Source: Dalbergia cochinchinensis (lineage: Eukaryota > Streptophyta > Magnoliopsida > Fabales > Fabaceae). From it: DNA of 64,000 nucleotides. The position numbers and the translations under genes were made by a program. The stretch covers positions 13,497,001 to 13,561,000 of the forward strand of contig CM062369.1 in assembly GCA_031216125.1 (NCBI GenBank), given 5' to 3'. Positions 56,392-64,000 of this stretch are shown piece by piece. Within the stretch, counting starts at the first letter, position 1, and each line of letters begins with the position of its first letter. The notes beneath the pieces are model-generated. The model had not been told where the DNA came from. It saw only the letters and a list, made by a program, of their open reading frames with translations, and searched no databases.

Positions 56392-59300
56392 TGTAACACC
56401 CGATTTTTCTCGTCAGGAAATGACCAAAATGCCCCTGAGGTCATTTCCTGACCCGAACTCGAGGGTAACCAACTCGGTCATCCTCGAAGGGTCAACTCAA
56501 TGTTTGAAGGGGATTGAATGGCCTTTGAATGCTTTCGCAAGCGAAAATTTCGTTTCGCGCTTTAGTCAAAATGACCAAAATACCCTATAGCGTATTTACG
56601 CGGGTAATGGTGCCGTTTGAGCCCGGAACTTTCCCGAGAGGTTTAAAAACATGTTTTCATGTGTCTAGAGGTCTCTGTTCAAGTCTCGGAGGTCCCAGGC
56701 AGTTTTAGTGCAAAATTACGATTTTGCCCCTAGAATAGTGTTTTTGAGCTTAATGACGTAATTAAGCAAACCTAAGCAATATTAGGCTCTAAACGAAGAT
56801 TAATTTATTTCCCTAATTAATCTAGAGTCAAAATAATTTATTAAAGTTAATTAGAACCTAAAATTGCTTAGATTAAACTTAAATCCCTTTTTAGAACTCA
56901 AGATTCCTAGTCTTGGAATCTTGAATAGTGTTTTCTCTCTCCAATTCCTTAAATCAAGGAAATGTGTCTAGAGTTGTTTAGACTCTAAATTGAGGATTTA
57001 ACTCTCTAATGGTGCAAGACCACTCCTTAATTATGTCTAGACCACCTTAATTACCCATTTCCCTTACCTAAACACTTTCTTACAAATTCCTAATCTTAAG
57101 CATAATCAAAGATACACCTAAACACAACTCTAAAACACAATTAAAATGCAAACTAATCCTCCCCATGGGCTGATGCATTTTCGGCCACATCCTCCCCCTT
57201 TGACACATATTAAATTGTTTTCTCACTCAAAGAGCCATGCTTGAGCCATACCTTGAGCCATACCTCACCATGCTTTGAACCATACCTCAAGAACACATTA
57301 TCTCACCTCATGGAACTCATGGAAAGCCTCCAATCTGCACCCTCATGGCCGAACCCTCCTCCTCCATGAGCTCCCTCCATTTGTTTCATTTCTCTATAAA
57401 TAGAATGCCTTGAGGAGCTTGCACCACTTTTAGATCATTTGCTAAGTTTAGGAAACACTCAAAGCTTTTCTTTTTCTCTCAAAGTCTTTGTGTTCTTCAA
57501 GTTCTTGGAGTTCTTCAAGTTCTCCATCTTCTTCATCTTCTTCTTCCATCTTCAAGTTCATCACACCAAGTAGGGATTTTCTTTCATGTATTCTTTCTTT
57601 AAAGTTCTTGTTCTAAGCTTAATGTTCATAGTTTCTCTTGATTCTTTTTAGAACTTCTTTTTCTTTCCTTTACCTTTTCATTTTCGGCCATGGGCCTTGG
57701 AGAACAAAGGAATGAGAGCTTGATGATGAGAGTTTCATGATGATGTTCATCACTTGAAACAAACTCTAGAGCTTGATTTTTGTTCTTGAGCAAAAGTGTT
57801 TCTAGATTTTCCTTTCTTGAACTTTTGAGAACTTTAACTTTGATGTTGTTTCAAAATGGTTCTAATGACTCAATGATGAGGTCTCATGATGTTGGTGTTT
57901 GTATATCACCAAGATCATGGATTCTAGAGTTTCAAACATTTCTTTTCTTTCCTTGAAGTTTCGGCCATTACCTTTCCTTTTCATGCTAGATGTTTGATTT
58001 TCTAAATATGTTATGTTGAGTTCTAAGAACTCTAGACTCTTACTTTGTCTTGGTTTGATGAGTTTGGGTTGAGGTTTAAGTTCCTTTAAAGTCTTGTTAA
58101 GAGCTCTAGAAAGATAAAATGAACTTGCATAATTTATTTTATGCTTGCATTCATATTTACATTCTTGCTATGCATCTTTATTTTCAAGCTATCACCTAAG
58201 AACATAAAGATTAAAATGGAACTTGCATCTTCACTTAATTTAATTCTCGAAGCCTTTCTATTTCGGCCTTAAAGTCGATTGTTGTTGGGCCTAGAGCACT
58301 AAAATAAAGAATTGAACTTGCATTATCACCTAATTAATTTCTCGAATGCCTATCTATTTCGGCCTTAAAGTCGATTGTTGTTGGGCCAAGAGCACTAAAA
58401 TAAAGAATTCAATCTTGCATATTTACTTTCAAGCTTGCACGTTTAAGATTATGCTTCGCATATTTACTTTCAAGCTTGCACGTTTAAATTATGCCTTGCA
58501 TATTTAATTTCAAGTCATCACTTTACTTTGAAAGCAAGATTAAAAATGAAAAAGCATGAGCACGTTTAGTTTATGTCGTAACTTAAGAACCTAGAGCTCA
58601 AAGACTTGCCCATTTCATTCCAAGTTAAAGTTTAATGTAAACCATACTTTGAATGTATGTTTTTCGGCCAAGTAGTGATGATGGACTTCCAATGAGTTTT
58701 CATCTAGCTACCAGGACCAATAGTCTATGTTTTAAGTGTTCCTTAAAGTTTTACAAATCTTCATAAGGTTATGTCATTATAAGATGTGATTCCAATCTCC
58801 TTTAGGGGATGGAATATGTTTTGGTCACTGACCTAAGGCTTCACTTAGCCTCTTGATGATTTAAAATGTCTTGCAAAGAGTTTTAGAAATTCTAAATTGA
58901 TTCCAAGAGAAACTAGTTAACTTATGTACCTAGAAATGTCAATTTAATTCTCTTATTGAGGCAAGATGTTTTCGGTTCTGATGTGATGAATGTGATGCTG
59001 TATGATGATGTTTTAATGTGTTGGAATGTGTGAAAATATCATATGATGATGTAGAAGCGATCCTATGCATGATAGGTAAGAAACTAGCTAACTAGAAATA
59101 CCGTAAAGCTAGAATTTAACATAGTTTTGACCCATTTATTTATGGAACTAATCCAAACTGTTTTAATGGGGACATAATCAGATTTAGATTGTTTAGACAT
59201 GAAAAACTTGGTATCATTTGAGTTAGAATTGAATTCTAACACCTATGGGGAAACTAGTAACTAGAAAACCGTAAAAATGCAAATGTAGAACTCTTAGAAC

Positions 59301-61474
59301 ATTTAATTCTCTGAATTCTGTCCAGCACCCTTACAACATGATAAACATGATTAATAATTAGTCCTTAAGCATAGGAATGCCTCATAATTGATCTAGATTT
59401 AATCCATAGCGCCTTCGGCGAAAACGGAACCAAGAAAGGGTCTAAAACGTAAGTTCTAGAATCCCGTAAATACAAGTTAGAGAACTTGTCCTATGCTATT
59501 CAGATTTTAAAAGTAAAATGAGAGGATTATGAATGATGTTAATTATGAGCCTTAGGTGCTTAAAATATGAACGACGGATGTAGAGAACTATATCTCAAGA
59601 TTAAGACCCGTAAGGGTCAAAGCATAAGCTACCGTAAGGGTAAGCGTTTGGATGATTTATGATGATGCATGAAGTATTCTAATGATGATGATGTTATTCA
59701 TATGAGGAATTTATGAGATTACATGTTTATGTGGCATAAAGCAAATTTGGAAGGAAATTCGGTGTAATGACCGTTTTGGCCGCCGAATTTCCGACAAATT
59801 TGGGGACTTAAAGAGATTTTGAAAATTAAGGTACTAAGATGGGTTCTAGGATGACACCGGTTCGGCCGAGCACCTCCATAGAACTCATGAGACATCGGTA
59901 CCATTTTATACTCTTAGGTGACACCGGTTCGGCCGAGCACCCCTAAGAGTTTTGCCCCCTAACCCGTACTCAGATAGTCGGGATTTATGATACGCTTATC
60001 GTTAAGTGGTAAGTAAGAACTAGTGACGACTAGTTAAGGTATGAGCTCATAACCTAGATGTATGACACGTTAGGTGACACCGGTTCTACGAGCACCCCCA
60101 CTTCGATTGTCTTTTAGGGTGGCCCATGAGGAAGAGAAGTTTCATGATTATGATCATGTCACTAAGTTTTGTCCCATATGAATGTTACTATTGCCACTTT
60201 ATGCCACCAATAATGATGATGCTTGATGTTATGTTTTATGTATGTGCATTAGGTAGTGCCATGCATACATTCTCTATTATGTTGCATCCATGACATTAAG
60301 ATCATCCTAAAATGAATGGACCTTGGCAAAAAATATATTTTAAAGTTTAAAATGAACCGAATACATGCTCAGTCATTTTGTATAAATAAACCCAAGGTTC
60401 CTGAGGACGTAGATGATGACACCTAGGTAGTAGGAGGCCCTACTGAGATTCTTTAGCAAGATTCTCACTCCCTCTATCTCTTTCTTTCCGTCACGTCTTC
60501 AGATGGCAACGTTCGTAGTGTTCGTGGACACCCCAACATGGGAGGTGCACTATGACCCGACTCACGGGTCATACCATTTTGAGGCGATGCACGGTGCGGA
60601 TTTTCATGTTCGTAGGACGCCCTTCGCTCATCCGTGCACACCCATCACTTCTCCCGATTGCACCCTATGGCGACGACGAGCGGGTTTTTGAGCGTGCGCG
60701 TACGCATGACGAGAGAGTACTCCGTAGGCACACCGCCGCCTTAGCCATGCGAGATTATCCCGACTACGTGCCCCGGACCTATTTCTCGGAGACCGACCCA
60801 TCCGAGGACCCGCCTACCCATCCGTATAGCGAGAACTCTGCCCCCTCTCCACCACAGATAAGGGAGGGCAGTGAGGATACCGTGACTCAGCCACGGCTTG
60901 CGCGGACGACCAAGATGCGACCATACCGTGGGGGTCACCTCGATCCCCATTCCGCCTCTTCACATCCGAGGAGCCCGCCCAGATTCCCGGATATCTGCCT
61001 CGTTCGCGAGATGGACGCCAGTAGGAGGTGACGATCGTCCGATGGAGTACCCGGTTAGAACACACACACCACTTAGATGGGGATAAACCTTCTTTTGTTT
61101 AGAGGTTATCCTATTAGATGCACTCGGGTAGGGGAGTAGATTATGTTTATGTTTATGTTGTATTTTCTTTCATGTATTTCCATGTACTAAACCAAGTCCC
61201 ACGCTTATAAGTGGGCAAATTATAATTATATATGAGATGTTATTCAGTGTCTCTCATGATGTGCCCTTATATGCTTTATGCTATGACGTTATGAGATGTA
61301 TGTTTTGTCCGTCGCAAGTTATATCGCATCACGCGGCTCTCACTTTCATTTCAAAAAAAAATTACCCGTATTTTCCGCTAAGTAATTCAAAGTTAAATGA
61401 GAACTATGAAGTAACAGACTAATGATTAACCTAAATATGTTCTAGAGTATTGGGTTAAAAATTAGGATGTTACA
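56392..61474 (+). repeat. 3' LTR of the Tekay element
   Basis: 5083 bp, colinear with 46499-51575. The TATA box is at 57395, the three-hairpin array at 59841-60105, the single hairpin at 60444-60467 and the LTR frame at 60503-61029. The third hairpin differs here in loop and stem, at CG words. Confidence 0.93.
60503..61029 (+). CDS. Reading frame in the 3' LTR, second copy
   Basis: The same ATG context as 50621. The first frame stops near 60690; the second carries the same DERVLRRHTAALAMRDYPDY segment and ends at 61029. It differs from the 5' copy by small insertions around CG-rich words near 60583-60600 and 60690-60710. No known family. Confidence 0.4.
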
Positions 61475-61479
61475 CCAAG

Positions 61480-62084
61480 TCTTCACTCTAATCCAGTTCT
61501 TTCTACTTCCAAGGTTAGAAAGCACACACTTATTGATTAGGATGGATTACATGTTGCTATTCTCTCTACTGATAAAATGGAAAGTAAACTTGCCCAAACT
61601 TATCTTTGACTACATGATAAGTGCCATTTCTCTTGAATAGAAGAAAACTGTTGAAGTTCCTTATGGGATTCTATTAACAAAGATCTTTGAATACTCTTAT
61701 TACCCACTGGCAAATGAATGGTATGAGTATATGGTTGGAACATAATTTTTCATATCTCACTTTGGGACTTAGAGGAAACCCATCGATGATTCCACTTTAG
61801 AGAGAAGGGATGCAAAGAGACGTGCAATCAATCTGGACAGTAGTTCTGAAGACTCTGTGAAGCCTCTGTCATATTCAAGATGTAGTAGTAACACCATTCC
61901 ATTATCCAAAACTTTGGGATTTGGAACTGATCAAGTCAGCAAAATTCGGATGCATGATAATATATCCTTTCTAACCTTTAAGATACAATTGTCAAATGAT
62001 AATACAGGAAGTGTGGTTCCTAAAACCATCTTTACACCTGCCAGTGATTCTCCTTTTCCCATACTAAACAACCTTTCACTTTAG
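61480..62084 (+). pseudogene. Second frame of the Copia-type element, last part
   Basis: In mixed frames: VEVPYGILLTKIFEYSYYPL near 61640-61720, a conserved block of the 'putative plant transposon protein' domain, then ERRDAKRRAINLDSSSEDSV and an open tail ending near 62084. Stops and shifts are frequent. It continues from 46346-46498 across the Tekay insertion. Confidence 0.5.
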
Positions 62085-63759
62085 TTCCATTTATACCTCA
62101 ACCATCTTATGATCAAGGTGGAACAAGGAGCCTACTAACAAACCAATAACTTATTTATGACAGACTAAATAGTCTAAAGATAGGTCCCGTAATCATGACG
62201 ATCTGCTATAATAGATTATCCAGAATACTTCTGATATTCTACAAGAGCTAAGCTGCAGAGGCTGAAGATGATGTCTCTAGTTTCTAGACACACCTCCTTT
62301 TTGATGATGCCAAAAAAGGGAGAAGATAACAATTGAAGAAAACGATGTGCCTATGGAATTTAGGGGGAGCTATGCTATGGTATGAGGGTGGTTTTGCTAA
62401 GAAAATCAAGGGGATTCTTATGCTGAGGGGAAGCTCTGAGATTTCTTATCTCACATGCATCTGTTTTGTTAGCTTTTCTATTTTTTTTCTTTTGTAAATC
62501 TCTGACATTTAGAGTCTAGAGTTTCATAAAGTTATATATAAATAGTTTGTTCTTCCCTTTTCTTATATACCTTGTTTTTTATGCATATATGTTCTTCATG
62601 ATTCATGCCTTATTTCTTCTTGAGCTCTGATTCATATCAATGCTCTTTCTATGCTCAGCTAATTATATATCTTTCTGTAAGATGTTTGCTTCCTATCTCG
62701 TATGCATATGCTTCAACATGTTTATTCATATAAACTGGATAGTAGCTTACATCAGTTTTATGATTAGCTACGGCCAAGTATCCTTAGGAGCACAAGTTGG
62801 TTGTCACTCTGATATTAGTTTAATATGCTGAGTCCTGATATGTATGATGAGCTTAATTGTTTTCATTATCCTTAACACACAAAAGAGATGTTTTCTAAGG
62901 AGTTGTGTATAACTTGATCAGAGTATAGCTGCAAATAGTTTCTAACAAATCTTCAGAAACTCACGCTTACATGTTCTGAAACAACTAAGATTAGTTAACA
63001 AACTTCAGAACTCCCTTAAAGTATATTGCGTTATTTTTTCAATATGTGTTATGTTCTTAAACAAATTTCTTTTTAAAAGATCATATATCTTTTGTTTTGA
63101 AAATTCCTTCTCATGATCTAATCCTTATGGGAAAAGTTTCACTACTTAAATGCAAAAACTCATATTCGCTAATTTAGGGATTGATTCCTAATGAGCTTTA
63201 GAAACCTCGCATAGAAATATGTTGATCTTATTCTTTTGAAGGTTTCTCTAAGCATCATAAACTACATGAGCATCAATGTATTTTTCTCCAAAATCACGAA
63301 TGCCCCTTTACATTTTTCATACCCTTGAGCATTCTTTTCAAAATTTCTTTTGGATAAAGACTGAAAACCGATCTAATCAAGATAAAATATCACAAGTATC
63401 TCTTGTTAAGTTTTCTCAAGCACGAAGATTTTCAAAAAGCTTTTTTTCATGACCAAGAATCAAGCTGGTTATATATCCATGGCTTAAACAGTTCTCTCTT
63501 GTCTTTCTGCTCTGATACCCTTTCAGAAAATGTGTTAAACCTATTTTGTGTTTCAGGAAAAACAACAATAGTAATGATTAAAATTCATTTAAGGCCAAAA
63601 ATGTTTTTATATGATCCATATCATGCCTTAGAAAAGAACTTCCTGAAAATCTCGCTTAGTGATAAATTGAAAGAATATGGTTTATCATACTTATATTTTC
63701 GTAATATTTCTTTCTTTATCGCGTCAAAAGATTTTCTTCAAATTGGTTTGTCATCATCA
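62085..63759 (+). other. 3' non-coding region of the Copia-type element
   Basis: No domain is recognised. A GATGATGCCAAAAAAGGGAG word at about 62301 is typical of the 3' part of long-LTR Copia relatives. The open stretch at 63403-63819 has no recognised motif and runs across the LTR boundary, so I do not treat it as a gene. Confidence 0.5.
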
Positions 63760-63772
63760 AACGGGGGGAGAT
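63760..63772 (+). other. Polypurine tract of the inner Copia-type element
   Basis: AACGGGGGGAGAT precedes the TG of the LTR at 63773. Confidence 0.85.
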
Positions 63773-64000
63773 TGTTAGCTCCAAAATGCTATAAATATAC
63801 GCTTATTTGTTTTGAATAATAACAAAGCTAATTTAAAGACAATGCTTTGAAGAATGACTGATGTGTCTCTTGAGTTTCTTGTAAGAATATAACAGGTTTC
63901 TATCATTTAGCAAGAGTAAGGCTTACTCAAATGAGAATAGAAGTGTAAACACGTTTATGTCAAAAAGTAACACTTATTTTACTATGCATATGTAAACATG
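63773..64000 (+). repeat. 3' LTR of the inner Copia-type element, cut by the window edge
   Basis: TGTTAGCTCCAAAATGC aligns with 38392 onward (shared ACGCTTATTTGTTTTG, ATGCTTTGAAGAATGA and GCAAGAGTAAGGCTTACTCA words). Confidence 0.85.

Larger units (their letters stand above)
46499..61474 (+). mobile_element. Near-complete Tekay/Del chromovirus with 5.1-kb LTRs
   Basis: LTRs at 46499-51575 and 56392-61474 start TGTAACACC and end GATGTTACA. The flanks CGAAG (46494-46498) and CCAAG (61475-61479) match at four of five bases. Primer site, gag, protease, RT, RNase H, integrase, chromodomain and polypurine tract follow in canonical order. The LTRs are nearly identical apart from clustered differences at CG-containing words, so the insertion is recent. 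The coding part is split by roughly ten frame breaks, several of which may be sequence errors. It lies inside the second frame of the Copia-type element, 159 bp from the solo LTR. Confidence 0.93.
38392..64000 (+). mobile_element. Inner long-LTR Copia-type retrotransposon, non-autonomous, right edge beyond the window
   Basis: LTR at 38392-39764, perfect tRNA-Met primer site, gag-like sequence, a second frame of the putative plant transposon type, a polypurine tract at 63760-63772 and a second LTR from 63773. Subtracting the two Gypsy insertions leaves about 6 kb of internal DNA. I found no reverse transcriptase or integrase motifs in it, so it probably moved with enzymes of a related element. 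Long LTRs, the gag tail and a DDAKKG-like 3' region (near 62300) suggest a SIRE/Maximus relative, which is an inference. Confidence 0.7.

Noticed and set aside
63403..63819. Open frame of 138 codons near the right end as a gene
   Set aside because: It crosses the polypurine tract and the LTR start, and has no recognisable domain.

Overview
The window reads as a repeat-dense intergenic stretch of a dicot nuclear genome. It is AT-rich and consists almost wholly of nested transposable elements. A TIR-class NB-ARC/LRR gene fragment (a class essentially absent from grasses), a captured piece of a plant mevalonate diphosphate decarboxylase gene, a Cassandra element and Athila, Tekay and long-LTR Copia-like retrotransposons point to a eudicot. 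I cannot name the species. No complete, intact host gene is visible.

Layout. (1) 1-19560: an old Athila-type Gypsy element. Its 5' LTR runs off the left edge and its 3' LTR is 18420-19560. It is broken by a CACTA transposon (960 to about 3300) carrying the host gene fragment, by a five-fold tandem duplication in gag (3361-6104), by a Cassandra TRIM with 5S-rRNA-like LTRs (9555-10417), by a minus-strand Copia-type solo LTR (10554-12978) that itself holds a MITE (12002-12811), and by a 3.5-kb PIF/Harbinger-like element (13693-17212). (2) 19561-21007: a minus-strand chromovirus Gypsy fragment, cut inside RT exactly where the Athila LTR ends. (3) 21008-25878: a second CACTA element with a 178-bp hAT MITE, a foldback MITE and an (AT)n tract. 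(4) 27532-29076 (minus): two exons of a TNL resistance gene, with neither the TIR exon nor the later LRR exons seen. (5) 30791-35671: part of a long Tekay-like LTR. (6) 35672 to the right edge: a long-LTR Copia-type element into which a second copy of the same family has inserted (LTRs at 38392-39764 and 63773-64000+). Inside that copy sit a 2.98-kb Tekay-like solo LTR (43361-46340) and a 14.98-kb, nearly complete Tekay/Del chromovirus (46499-61474).

The genes work together only as retroelement machinery: gag, aspartic protease, reverse transcriptase, RNase H, integrase and chromodomain, all interrupted by frame breaks. The most interesting unexplained signals are in the 5.1-kb LTRs of the youngest Tekay element. 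There are three hairpins with an invariant 17-base loop and different but still complementary stems, a second hairpin just upstream of a splice-acceptor-like tract that recurs in three diverged LTRs, and a family-specific reading frame inside the LTR. The differences between its two LTRs, and most of its frame breaks, fall at CG-containing words, which suggests base-calling or assembly error rather than age.
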